The translations under genes were made by a program, and so were the position numbers. DNA of 64,000 nt from Rossellomorea marisflavi. Lineage in GTDB: Bacteria; Bacillota; Bacilli; Bacillales; Bacillaceae_B. Numbering within the stretch: the stretch's first letter is position 1; every line of letters starts with the position of its first letter. Shown piece after piece: positions 53,952-63,113 of this stretch. The notes beneath the pieces are model-generated. The model was not told the origin of the DNA. It did not search any database and saw only the letters and a list, made by a program, of their open reading frames with translations. The stretch lies in contig CP033051.1 of the NCBI GenBank assembly GCA_003667865.1, positions 1,571,501-1,635,500 of the forward strand, written 5' to 3'.

Positions 53952-55143
53952 GACGTCCTCCTATAGGCACGCTTAACGTAATTTTTACTCCTCTATCACC
54001 ATGTAAATTACCGATTGTATATTCTCCATTTAATTCAACCATTCGTTCATTCATTGTTTTCATTCCGAATCCAGGCGCTGTATTGTTTAGTTGGGTGCCA
54101 TTATTCTCGATGGTAACAGTAAGAGAAGTAGGAAGGTATAGAAGTTCTAATGAAAACATTGATGCATTTCCATGCTTTATCCCATTTGTTAAAGATTCTT
54201 GAACACAACGGAGTAAGGAAAGGCTAACTTGTGGGGGTATAAAGTATTCTGACCCCTTTATGTCTAGTTCAACCGTTGCATTGGTATGCATTTCAAAATC
54301 CTCTGCTGTATCTCTAATTAAGCGGGCAAAGGGATATTGTACATCATCGGGTGCAATTTGATGAATGCTTTTTCGGATTTCATCAAGTCCTGTTCTCGCT
54401 AAACTGGCGAGCTTTTTAACTTTTTCTTGAGCTAGCTTTGGATCTTTTTCAATCATAATTGAAAGAGCATCAAGTGCCATCGTCATAGAAGTGAAGTGAT
54501 GTCCAATAGAATCGTGCAAATCACGTGCTAATCGATTGCGTTCTTCTAGTAATGTTAAATTCTTAATTTTTTTTGAATATTGCTCTAAGAGTGCATGCTG
54601 CTCTTGGATTTTTTTGTACTGCTCTTGATTTTCTACTAATACGCGCTTTGTCTTTAGGTGTGAATGGATAATTAAATTAAAGCCTAAACCAATTGAAAGG
54701 AATAATCCATAATCAATAAATTGCATGATAAACGAATAGGTATCTTCTATGGCTAGTATCCTAGTTGATGGTAGCACGATGATATATAAAGGAATTGCCC
54801 ATTTAGCAGTTTTTCTTGTACATAAGTAACCGATCATTAAGAACGGGATTAAAAGTAACGAATTTCCGAGATCCACTCTCATGATGACACTTGCATAGAT
54901 CGAAAAGGAGCAGGTAACGAGAAACTCTACAATTGGATACATTGTGAGATTTGAGTAGCCTGGTCTCCAAAAAATATGTGGAATAAGAAAACTCATACTT
55001 AATGCAAAAACAAAAAATGGATAGCTAATTGCTCCTAAATTATCACTAAACAAGTAAAAGTAGACTAATCCAGTGACATACCAAGTTAAGCGTAAACAAA
55101 AGATAAACCAATCTAGCCAAAGCCACTTATTTCCATCCCTCAT
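53917..55143 (-). CDS. NarL-type sensor histidine kinase
   Basis: This ~408-residue kinase has six membrane helices (about 10-165), a coiled coil, a HisKA_3 dimerisation domain with H210 in RDLHDSIGHHFTS, and an ATP-binding domain (ESLTNGIKHGNAS, GFGMKTMNERM). The ATG at 55143 is preferred because GAGGAG lies 9 bases upstream; an ATG at 55179 has its AGGAGG 15 bases away. The regulator gene starts 34 bases before its stop. The stimulus is unknown; a membrane or cell-wall signal fits the short external loops. Confidence 0.88.
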   Translation of the reverse strand: MRDGNKWLWLDWFIFCLRLTWYVTGLVYFYLFSDNLGAISYPFFVFALSMSFLIPHIFWRPGYSNLTMYPIVEFLVTCSFSIYASVIMRVDLGNSLLLIPFLMIGYLCTRKTAKWAIPLYIIVLPSTRILAIEDTYSFIMQFIDYGLFLSIGLGFNLIIHSHLKTKRVLVENQEQYKKIQEQHALLEQYSKKIKNLTLLEERNRLARDLHDSIGHHFTSMTMALDALSIMIEKDPKLAQEKVKKLASLARTGLDEIRKSIHQIAPDDVQYPFARLIRDTAEDFEMHTNATVELDIKGSEYFIPPQVSLSLLRCVQESLTNGIKHGNASMFSLELLYLPTSLTVTIENNGTQLNNTAPGFGMKTMNERMVELNGEYTIGNLHGDRGVKITLSVPIGGRHEQRYIANASG

Positions 55144-55252
55144 GTGAATGAACTCCTCATCTCTATAACCATATTCCATTCATAATCATCCCATCCTCCT
55201 TTATTTTACTAAAATATGGTTAAGGCGAATAGATAGTTAGTCATAAAAAAAT

Positions 55253-55275
55253 CATGACGTCCTTCACTATCGTCA
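55253..55275. promoter_or_regulatory. Inverted repeat between kinase and DUF4097 genes
   Basis: CATGACG (55253-55259) and CGTCA followed by CATG (55271-55279) form a dyad in the divergent intergenic region. It is a candidate binding site for the regulator of the adjacent two-component system and would control both directions. Confidence 0.45.
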
Positions 55276-55331
55276 CATGACTTTCCATTTGTATGATGAA
55301 AGCAGAGCAACAAAAGGAAAGGGTGAAGGAA

Positions 55332-56111
55332 ATGAAAAAAATTCTATTAATCTTTGGTCTAGTTCTTTTAAGCACATTCGTTGGTGTAGGGTTGTTTTTT
55401 AATAAGACAGTTGCGTTAAATCTGAAAACAGTAGAGATAAAAGAAACGCAACAGGTTCGTTCAAAGAATATTGAGTCCTTACAGCTTTCATCGACTGCGG
55501 TGGATGTGAGAGTCGTCCCTACAAGTGGTGAAACCATTTCGGTAGAATTATCTGGTAAGGTTAGTGAAAAAATGAAGAATGCCTTTAAGTTGCATGTTGA
55601 AGATAATGGAGAAGAGCTTGTTATAGAGCTTGAGCGAAAAAATAATGTGTTTCAGTTGTTTGCAATCAATAGAAGAACCTTATTAGAGGTGAAAGTACCA
55701 ATTGGTCAGCTCCAGGAGGCTGATATAAAAACAGTTTCTGGTGATATTGAGGTGGAAGAATTAATAGTAGACCAGTTAGCGATTCACTCAACTTCAGGAG
55801 ACATTGAAACAGAAAATAATGAAGTGAAATCAGACTTTGAGTTAGAAGTCGTTAGTGGTGATATTGTTTCACAAAATGATCGATGGGGAGAGCTATTAAC
55901 AAAAGCGATTAGCGGAGATATTGTCATTGATCTCAATAAAAACATGGATTCTGTTTCATTGGATTTTAAAGGGACTTCGGGAGACGGGGACGTGTTGGTA
56001 AATGGTTTTCGTTTTGAAGAGAAATCAGAAAATAGAATTCTAGGCATATTAGGAGATGCTGAACACTCTATTGTGGCGAAAACAACATCAGGAGACTTTA
56101 TCTTAAAGTAA
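55332..56111 (+). CDS. DUF4097 family protein (LiaG/YvlB-like)
   Basis: This 259-residue protein has an N-terminal membrane helix (about residues 3-22) and an extracytoplasmic beta-helix made of SGDI repeats (TVSGDIEVE, STSGDIETE, VVSGDIVSQ, AISGDIVID, TTSGDFILK) typical of DUF4097. The start at 55332 has GAAGGA upstream; a longer reading from 55293 adds no motif. The gene is divergent from the two-component system; LiaG of the lia operon has the same domain. Function unproven; envelope-stress related by context. Confidence 0.88.
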   Translation: MKKILLIFGLVLLSTFVGVGLFFNKTVALNLKTVEIKETQQVRSKNIESLQLSSTAVDVRVVPTSGETISVELSGKVSEKMKNAFKLHVEDNGEELVIELERKNNVFQLFAINRRTLLEVKVPIGQLQEADIKTVSGDIEVEELIVDQLAIHSTSGDIETENNEVKSDFELEVVSGDIVSQNDRWGELLTKAISGDIVIDLNKNMDSVSLDFKGTSGDGDVLVNGFRFEEKSENRILGILGDAEHSIVAKTTSGDFILK

Positions 56112-56146
56112 GCAGAAATATATAATGAATACAATCGATTGTAATA

Positions 56147-56194
56147 TAATGGCTAATAAAAATGTTCATGAAGCATTATTATTAGCCATTTTAC
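56147..56194 (+). terminator. Rho-independent terminator
   Basis: AATGGCTAATA pairs with TATTAGCCATT and is followed by TTACC; the T-run is short. Confidence 0.65.
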
Positions 56195-56389
56195 CGTTAC
56201 AATTACGTGTGGTTTGTGCTTTAAAAGTAGATGTATGGTAAAATTTAAATCAGAATTTTTAAAAATATAGTGATTCGGTGCATGTAGAAAGTACGAATAC
56301 TTCAAGAAAGTCATTTAGTAAACTAATAGGAAGCAATACTCGTTATTGAAATAACATAGCAAAATAAACGATTCTGGGGGAGCGACTCG

Positions 56390-58126
56390 ATGAAAGTAAT
56401 GACATATTTAAAGCCCTATCGACTTGCGATGATTGTTGCTTGGACCTTAATGTTAGTAGAGCTAGCAGTAGAGCTACTTCATCCACTTTTTATGGCGAAG
56501 ATTATTGATGAAGGAATCCTCAAACAAGATCTAGCGACTGTAACCAAGTGGGGGCTCATTATGGTTGGCATGTCTTTATTTGCGTTTGTTTCTGGAGTAA
56601 CCAATTCATTTTTTGCCTCTCATACTGCACAAGGATTTGGGTATGATATCCGAAAAGGACTTTACGAAAAAATTCAATCCTTCTCATTCTCCAATTTTAG
56701 CAAGCTACCTAATTCTTCACTCATTACGCGGATGACAAATGATGTAACACAGCTGCAAAATACCATTTTTATGAGCTTACGAATTATGCTAAGAGCACCT
56801 CTTCTTGTAGTTGGATCAGCTATTATGGCATTATTCGTAAACTTTAAGCTAGCTTCAATATTATTAGTTGTGATTCCCATCCTATGGTTCTTTCTTGTTT
56901 GGGTACTTAAAAGAGGCTGGGGACTATTTCAATCTGTACAAGAAAGACTTGACCGTGTGAATGAAGTAATGAAGGAAAATTTAGCGGGTATTCGTTTAAT
57001 TAAGGCATTAGTCCGACGAAATCATGAGGAAAATAGATTCAAAGAATCCAATCTAGATTTAAAAGATAAAACATCAAAGGCCCTTCGGTTCATGGAAATT
57101 ACAATGCCTCTTTTAATGCTTGTCATGAACGCAGTCATTCTTATTATCTTATGGTATGGTAGCAAGCAAATTAACACGGGTAGTATTCAAGTTGGAGAGC
57201 TTGTAGCAATCATTACATATGCAACGAGAATTTCGTCTGTGTTTTCCATTTTCTCCTTTATCATCATGAGCTTTTCTCGAGCACGAGCGTCTTCCGGGAG
57301 AATAACCGAGGTATTAGACACGGAAGTTGATTTAGTAGATGCAGGAGATGCTAGTGAGGAAAAACGGATACATAGTGGGAAAATTGAGTTTGAACATGTT
57401 TCTTTTCGTTATCCGGAAATGCCTACTGATGTTTTACATGACATTACCTTTTCGATAGAGTCAGGGGAAACTGTGTCTGTATTAGGGGCAACAGGCTCTG
57501 GGAAAACAAGTCTATTTCAGCTAATTCCACGTCTATATGATCGTACGACAGGTTCAGTTAAAATCGATGGTCAGGATGTAAGGGACATCAAGCTTGACCA
57601 CTTGCGAAAAGCAATTGGATACGTTCCACAAGAGGTTTTACTTTTTACAGGTAGTATTAAAGACAATATTATGTGGGGGAAAGAAGATGCTTCCATGATT
57701 GAAATTCAGGAGGCTGCCCAGGATGCACAAATTCATCCTACAATTGAAAAACTTAAAGATCAGTATGAAACACTTCTTGGGCAAAAGGGGATTAATCTTT
57801 CTGGTGGACAGAAGCAACGTTTGTCAATAGCGAGAGCACTTGTCCGTAAACCGAAAATCCTACTATTAGATGACAGTACAAGTGCTCTAGATTTAAAAAC
57901 AGAAGCAAAACTTCTAAAAGCGATTAAGAAATATAACTGTACAACGTTTATCATCACACAGAAGATTAGTACAGCAATGGAATCAGATCGAATTCTTTTA
58001 CTTGAGGATGGCAAGCTCATTACCCAAGGCACTCATAGTGAATTAATGAAATCTTCATCTTTATATCAACGTATTGTGGATTCTCAGTTTAAGGAAGGGG
58101 AGGTCCGTTATGCGAAATCGAACTAA
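56390..58126 (+). CDS. ABC exporter half, ATPase with degenerate site
   Basis: This 578-residue ABC half-transporter has six membrane helices then an ATPase domain: Walker A LGATGSGKTS, signature LSGGQKQR, Walker B ILLLDDST. The catalytic base after Walker B is aspartate rather than glutamate (DD), and the H-loop histidine is replaced by glutamine (IITQKIS), the hallmarks of the degenerate half of heterodimeric exporters such as BmrCD or LmrCD. The next gene overlaps by 17 bases and encodes the partner. GGGGGAG precedes the ATG. It resembles B. subtilis YfiB-like proteins; the drug or lipid substrate is unknown. Confidence 0.92.
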   Translation: MKVMTYLKPYRLAMIVAWTLMLVELAVELLHPLFMAKIIDEGILKQDLATVTKWGLIMVGMSLFAFVSGVTNSFFASHTAQGFGYDIRKGLYEKIQSFSFSNFSKLPNSSLITRMTNDVTQLQNTIFMSLRIMLRAPLLVVGSAIMALFVNFKLASILLVVIPILWFFLVWVLKRGWGLFQSVQERLDRVNEVMKENLAGIRLIKALVRRNHEENRFKESNLDLKDKTSKALRFMEITMPLLMLVMNAVILIILWYGSKQINTGSIQVGELVAIITYATRISSVFSIFSFIIMSFSRARASSGRITEVLDTEVDLVDAGDASEEKRIHSGKIEFEHVSFRYPEMPTDVLHDITFSIESGETVSVLGATGSGKTSLFQLIPRLYDRTTGSVKIDGQDVRDIKLDHLRKAIGYVPQEVLLFTGSIKDNIMWGKEDASMIEIQEAAQDAQIHPTIEKLKDQYETLLGQKGINLSGGQKQRLSIARALVRKPKILLLDDSTSALDLKTEAKLLKAIKKYNCTTFIITQKISTAMESDRILLLEDGKLITQGTHSELMKSSSLYQRIVDSQFKEGEVRYAKSN

Positions 58127-59900
58127 TAGTGCAGCCCTTTCTGCAAAGAAGGACGAACGAAAAATAAAAAATACGTGGCCAACAATACAGCGTATCTGGC
58201 ACTATCTTTCTGTAAAAAAAGGATTATTATTTCTAGTCCTTTCGATGGTTGTAGTGAGTTCTGCTGCGGCATTATTAGGCCCCTTTCTTGTTGGTAGGGC
58301 CATTGATGAGTATATTGTCACAAAAGAAACAGATGGCATTCTTACTTTAATTGTAGCATTAGTGATTGTCTATATTTTACATTCTATTTCAATTTGGTTT
58401 CAAAATTATTGGATGATTGGTATTTCACAAGATACGGTTTATCGGCTACGCTATGACTTGTTTAACCACTTACACAAATTGCGAATCTCTTTTTTCGATA
58501 AAAGAAAGCACGGAGAACTTATGAGCCGGGTAACAAACGATATTGAGAATGTATCCTCAACATTGAACAGTTCATTTATTCAAATTATCTCGAGTGTGTT
58601 GACGATTGTAGGAACCGTATCTGTTATGCTGTGGCTAAGTCCATTACTTACCTTAATTACATTAATCATTGTTCCTGCCATGTTCTTTGGGATGAAGTGG
58701 ATTACAAACAGAACAGGTCGCCTTTTTAAAGAACAGCAGAAAAGGTTAGGGGAGTTAAATGGTTATATAGAAGAAACAATTTCAGGGCAACAAATTATTA
58801 AAACATTTTCTCAGGAAGAACGAGTGAAAAAAATTTTTTTAGAGAAAAACCAGGAGCTAAAGCAAACAGCGTATTGGGCACAAACATACTCCGGCTTTAT
58901 TCCGAAACTTATGAACATGCTAAATAACTTAAGCTTTGCAATTGTTGCAGGTGTCGGTGGAATTTTTGTTTTAAATGATATGGTGACAATTGGGGTTATT
59001 GTTGTGTTCACTGAGTACTCCCGCCAATTTACAAGGCCGCTTAATGAATTGGCAAATCAGTTTAATACGTTACTTTCGGCAGTTGCAGGTGCAGAGAGAG
59101 TATTTGGAATTATGGACGAAGAAGTAGAGGCAAAGGATGAAGCGCATGCGCAAGCAATTGGAGATATACAAGGGGACATTGTGTTTGAGGATGTAAGTTT
59201 CTCGTATGAAGATGAAGAAACGATTAAAAACATTAGCTTTCATGTGCCAGCAGGTCAAACAGTCGCTTTTGTTGGTCCAACTGGAGCTGGGAAAACAACA
59301 TTGACCAATATTCTAACCCGCTTTTATGAAATTGAAAGTGGCAATGTTCGTGTTGATGGTATTGATATTAGAAGCTTTACTAGAGAAAGTCTTCGCCGGA
59401 AAATGGGATTCGTACTCCAAGACTCCTTTCTGTTTCAAGGAACCATCCGGGAGAATATCCGTTACGGAAGATTGGATGCGACCGATGAGGAAGTAGAAGA
59501 AGCAGCGAAACTAGCAAATGCCCACTCGTTTATCATGAAAACAGAAAGTGGCTACGATACTGTTCTTAGAGCAGACGGCAGTGGGATCAGTCAGGGACAA
59601 AAGCAGCTTCTATCCATAGCAAGAGCCATCCTTTCAGATCCTGCGATATTAATTCTAGATGAAGCGACAAGTAGTATTGATACGATCACAGAGCTAAAGA
59701 TTCAAGAAGCACTACAGCGGTTAATGAAGGACCGAACCAGTATTGTCATCGCCCACCGCCTAAACACAATCCGACAAGCAGACCAGATCATCGTACTAGA
59801 ACAAGGAGAAATCATCGAAAAAGGCAACCACGAAGAACTCCTTGAACAAAAAGGATTTTACTACGGACTGTACTCCAGTCAGTTTAAAGAAACGAGTTAA
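58110..59900 (+). CDS. ABC exporter half, canonical ATPase
   Basis: This 596-residue partner has a ~40-residue cytoplasmic extension, six membrane helices and a complete ATPase: Walker A GPTGAGKTT, signature ISQGQKQL (non-canonical LSGGQ to ISQGQ), Walker B ILILDEAT with the catalytic glutamate and H-loop AHRLNT. One half supplies each composite site, so only one site should hydrolyse ATP well. The start at 58110 has GGGGAGG upstream; a longer reading from 58074 lies inside the first gene. It is YfiC-like by arrangement. Multidrug export is the family role. Confidence 0.92.
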   Translation: MRNRTNSAALSAKKDERKIKNTWPTIQRIWHYLSVKKGLLFLVLSMVVVSSAAALLGPFLVGRAIDEYIVTKETDGILTLIVALVIVYILHSISIWFQNYWMIGISQDTVYRLRYDLFNHLHKLRISFFDKRKHGELMSRVTNDIENVSSTLNSSFIQIISSVLTIVGTVSVMLWLSPLLTLITLIIVPAMFFGMKWITNRTGRLFKEQQKRLGELNGYIEETISGQQIIKTFSQEERVKKIFLEKNQELKQTAYWAQTYSGFIPKLMNMLNNLSFAIVAGVGGIFVLNDMVTIGVIVVFTEYSRQFTRPLNELANQFNTLLSAVAGAERVFGIMDEEVEAKDEAHAQAIGDIQGDIVFEDVSFSYEDEETIKNISFHVPAGQTVAFVGPTGAGKTTLTNILTRFYEIESGNVRVDGIDIRSFTRESLRRKMGFVLQDSFLFQGTIRENIRYGRLDATDEEVEEAAKLANAHSFIMKTESGYDTVLRADGSGISQGQKQLLSIARAILSDPAILILDEATSSIDTITELKIQEALQRLMKDRTSIVIAHRLNTIRQADQIIVLEQGEIIEKGNHEELLEQKGFYYGLYSSQFKETS

Positions 59901-59979
59901 ATGATTAGAGTAGTTTTATAGATGTGTCAAGACGAGAGTAACTTGTTTTATTGGGAATGTTAGTATTACAGAGTGAATT

Positions 59980-60098
59980 GGAGCGGAAGGTGTTTGACTC
60001 CTGCGGGACATAGCGGGAATGGTGAGACCCCACAGCGAAGCGAGGAGGCTCACCCCCGCCCCGCGGAAAGCAAACACCTGGAGCGGAAAGCAACGGTC
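59980..60098. repeat. Dispersed GC-rich intergenic repeat, copy 2
   Basis: It shares both ends with the copy at 3591-3711, and its middle (GACCCCACAGCGAAGCGAGG) is the more regular version; GGTGAG and GGCTCACC pair. GGAGCGGAAAGCAACGGTC follows as a short direct echo of the left end. No ORF. Confidence 0.75.
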
Positions 60099-60126
60099 TC
60101 CTTTAATGTAAGATTAAACTAAAATT

Positions 60127-60206
60127 AGAAAAGGCGGATGCCTCAGAATGTACCCTCACAATTAACAAAGTGAAGACACATTCCTATGAGACATCCGCCT
60201 TTATTC
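60127..60206. terminator. Long hairpin after the repeat
   Basis: AAAGGCGGATG pairs with CATCCGCCTTT, and inner CAGAATGT with ACATTCCTATG, to give a long stem. T-rich flank TTTATTC follows. It may end the ABC exporter transcript. Confidence 0.6.
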
Positions 60207-60526
60207 TATCTGATTAAATACGTAATCTAGATAGGCAAAGCCCTCTTCTAAGAGCCATTGTAACTTGCAACATCACAAGCAAATATATCAGACAATATTT
60301 TTGAAGATAATAATCAGCCGCGGGCAACTCTCGTTGTGTGAAACCTATACAACATAAGCCCTACCTCTCTTACATCCTTACGGCTCCGAAGCCGTGCCAG
60401 TGAGAATAAGTTATTAAAACAAACATAAAGAATTTCAAAAATTATCTAGATGCTACAAGCTTAAGATACTAATATACATGCATTTACTAAAAATGTCAAA
60501 TGTATAATGATGCAAGGAGAAACGTA
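60207..60526. other. Unassigned segment with GC-rich structured core
   Basis: The core 60315-60412 is more GC-rich than its flanks and includes a perfect ACGGCT-CCGA-AGCCGT hairpin (60379-60394). No ribosome site, ORF, or known riboswitch core was recognised in either direction. Confidence 0.4.
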
Positions 60527-60778
60527 TTAGCGCTTGTTTAATTGCTCCTGCACCATTCGAATCATCTCTTTTACCATATTACCACCTAGATTGCCACCAA
60601 CCTTACCAGCTTGCTCTGACGTTAGCTTCCCATTATACCCTCTTTGTAGAGGCACTCCTTGTTCACGAGCCATTTCATATTTGGCTTCATTTGGATCGGT
60701 TGTATTCGCAACTTTTGCTTTTAAACGATCTAATCCCTCCCGTGCTTCAGGGACAAGAATCTTATTTTGTCGAGCCAT
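60527..60778 (-). CDS. Alpha/beta-type small acid-soluble spore protein
   Basis: This 83-residue protein is a DNA-protecting SASP. The two signature segments are present: KYEMAREQGV (the GPR protease site region, usually KYEIAxEFGV) and GNLGGNMVKEMIRMVQEQL. GGAGGGATTC precedes the ATG. A CATACTA box (60804-60810, minus strand) 19 bases before the ribosome site fits a SigG -10, although the -35 is weak. It proves the organism forms endospores. Confidence 0.95.
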   Translation of the reverse strand: MARQNKILVPEAREGLDRLKAKVANTTDPNEAKYEMAREQGVPLQRGYNGKLTSEQAGKVGGNLGGNMVKEMIRMVQEQLNKR

Positions 60779-60978
60779 TTGAATCCCTCCATTTTCTTTT
60801 CTATAGTATGTCCAATTCGTTAGTTAGATAAGAAGAAAAAAGTACACCATTATTACCAATTCTTATTTACATGAAAAAAAGTGAATGATTATTCAAAAAA
60901 TATGTTGTCTAAATTGTGTCATTTGAAATATAATTCTTAATAGTTAGAAAAATAATGGAAAATAAAGGGGGGTCTCCA

Positions 60979-62432
60979 ATGGAGGATTTCGTTGGTTGGC
61001 TAGTTGGGATCTTATGGTCTCAGCCAATGATCTATCTGTGTCTTGGTATTGGTTTATTGTTTTCTGTGTTAACACGCTTTTTACAAGTGCGCCACTTTAA
61101 AGACATGATTAAGTTAATGTTTCAAGGCAATAGCTCTAAAGCTGGGGTATCATCATTTCAGGCATTAGCATTATCGCTTTCTGGCGTGTAGGTACAGGAA
61201 ATATTGCAGGAACAGCTACAGCTATTGCGTTTGGTGGTCCTGGAGCTGTATTTTGGATGTGGGCAATTGCGTTTATCGGCGCAGGTAGTGCTTTTGTAGA
61301 ATCAACATTAGGTCAAATCTACAAAGTAAAGCAAAATGGTGAATACCGTGGAGGCCCTGCCTATTATATTGAAAAAGGTATGGGTGTAAAATGGTTTGCC
61401 GTGCTATTTGCGATATCGGCACTTCTTGCTATGAGCTTACTAATGCCAGGAATCCAATCAAACTCTATTGCACTTGGTTTGGAGAATGCATTTGGTCTTA
61501 ATGTATGGATTACCGCAACAGGTCTTGTTATTTTATTAGCACTTATTATCTTTGGTGGTGTTAAGCGAATTGTGAAAGTAGCACAATACGTTGTTCCTTT
61601 TATGGCTATCGCGTATATTCTTTTGTCTTTAGTAATCGTTGCAGCGAATATTTCAGAACTACCAGGAGTATTTGCGCTAATTTTTAGAAGTGCATTTGGC
61701 TTAGATTCTGCATTCGGTGGAATTATCGGTATGGCTGTTTCATGGGGAGTAAAGCGTGGAGTGTATTCAAACGAAGCTGGTCAAGGAACCGGACCACATG
61801 CAGCAGCAGCAGCAGAGGTTTCTCACCCTGCAAAACAAGGTCTTGTTCAAGCCTTCTCGGTGTATATTGATACATTGCTAGTATGTTCTGCTACGGCATT
61901 TATGATTCTTTTTACAGGTTCATATAACACGGAAGCGCCGGATGGTTCATTTATTGTCAATAATCTAAATGGTGTTGAAGCAGGTCCTGCTTATACACAA
62001 GCAGCGATTGAATCAGTAATTCCAGGTTTCGGAGCAGGGTTTGTTGCCATCGCACTATTCTTCTTTGCTTTCACTACAATTATGGCATATTACTATATCG
62101 CAGAAACGAATGTTGCGTACCTTACAAGAGGTCGTGAAAACAAGGTTGCCATGTTTATTTTAAAAATCGTACTTCTCTTTGCAACCTTCTGGGGTGCTGT
62201 AAAAACAGCAGGACTTGCATGGGCATTAGGTGATGTCGGATTAGGAATCATGGTCTGGTTAAATATGATTGCTATTGTAATCCTAGCAAAACCAGCCTTA
62301 AAGGCACTTAAGGATTATGAACAACAAAGGAAACAAGGTCTTGATCCAGTATTTAATTCTGAAAAATTAGGAATAAAAAATGCAGAATACTGGGAAGAGG
62401 AATACAAACCTCAAAATGAGAATGTATCATAA
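60979..62432 (+). pseudogene. Alanine/sodium symporter (AGCS), broken by a one-base frameshift
   Basis: The gene encodes an AGCS-family Na+/alanine (or glycine) symporter of about 484 residues but is split. Residues 1-70 are in one frame and end at a TAG (61189-61191); from 61185 the reading continues in the next frame as RVGTGNIAGTATAIAFGGPG, a perfect family match. Adding one C at 61185 (GGCGTG to GGCCGTG) restores SGRVGTGNIAG. The C-terminal frame then runs uninterrupted to 62432 with FAGAGSAFVE, GPHAAAAAEV and AYYYIAETN motifs. GGGGGG precedes the ATG at 60979. Either a recent mutation or a sequencing error. Confidence 0.9.
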
Positions 62433-62437
62433 ATAAT

Positions 62438-62480
62438 AGTAGGCTTGTCCTTTACAGCAAAGGGCAGGCTTTTTAATTTT
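62438..62480. terminator. Shared terminator of convergent genes
   Basis: AGGCTTGTCCTTT pairs imperfectly with AAAGGGCAGGCT and is followed by TTTTTAATTTT. Confidence 0.75.
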
Positions 62481-62955
62481 CTTTGGAGCTTTTGTCTCTC
62501 AACGTGAAAACCATCTTTTGAAAACCGTACATAAGCACAGATTTAATTGAAAATAGCAAAAGGAGTTGTGCTTGAGACAATCGTTTGGCTTTCCAAATAC
62601 CAAGGCTTTTAAAGAATTTGTAAAATGGGTAAGAGAAAAAGGAATCAAATGCTAGGTTTACTAATAGATATTGATAAAACTTTCCATAGGTGAATTTAAG
62701 AATCCAGAGAGAACCAATGACGAAAGGCCCAAAGATAAGTGGGAGCACTCCGTTATAGTTATGAACTAACCGAGTATTAATTTTCCACCACTTTAATTTT
62801 TCTGCAATAATGCTTTCAATATATACAAAAATCCCCATGAAAATAGCTCCTGGCCAATATCTCTTGATTGTCTCTTTACCAAGAAAAGGGATTGTTAACC
62901 AACAAAGAACGACGAGTATTCTCAGATAAATGCGATTGCGTCTCTCTTTAAACAT
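62473..62955 (-). CDS. Small membrane protein (CBO0543-like), 160 aa
   Basis: It has four or five hydrophobic segments and many aromatic residues (PLIFGPFVIGSLWILKFTYG, YLLVNLAFDSFFSYPFYKF). The pattern is like the CBO0543 family of Firmicutes membrane proteins of unknown role, but I cannot be sure. The ATG at 62955 lies 8 bases after AGGAGG; a GTG three codons earlier overlaps the ribosome site. Monocistronic. Confidence 0.75.
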   Translation of the reverse strand: MFKERRNRIYLRILVVLCWLTIPFLGKETIKRYWPGAIFMGIFVYIESIIAEKLKWWKINTRLVHNYNGVLPLIFGPFVIGSLWILKFTYGKFYQYLLVNLAFDSFFSYPFYKFFKSLGIWKAKRLSQAQLLLLFSIKSVLMYGFQKMVFTLRDKSSKEN

Positions 62956-63113
62956 CAAACACACCTCCTAAATATAAAGTCCTCTATATTAGGAGAAAAT
63001 ATTCCTATAAAAATGTAAATATTGTACGCTTATTTTTTGAAATAGAATGGATTGTTCCTTATGATAAAACTAACTTGACGTCTACCTCTTTAGTAGAAGA
63101 AAGGGTGACCAAC

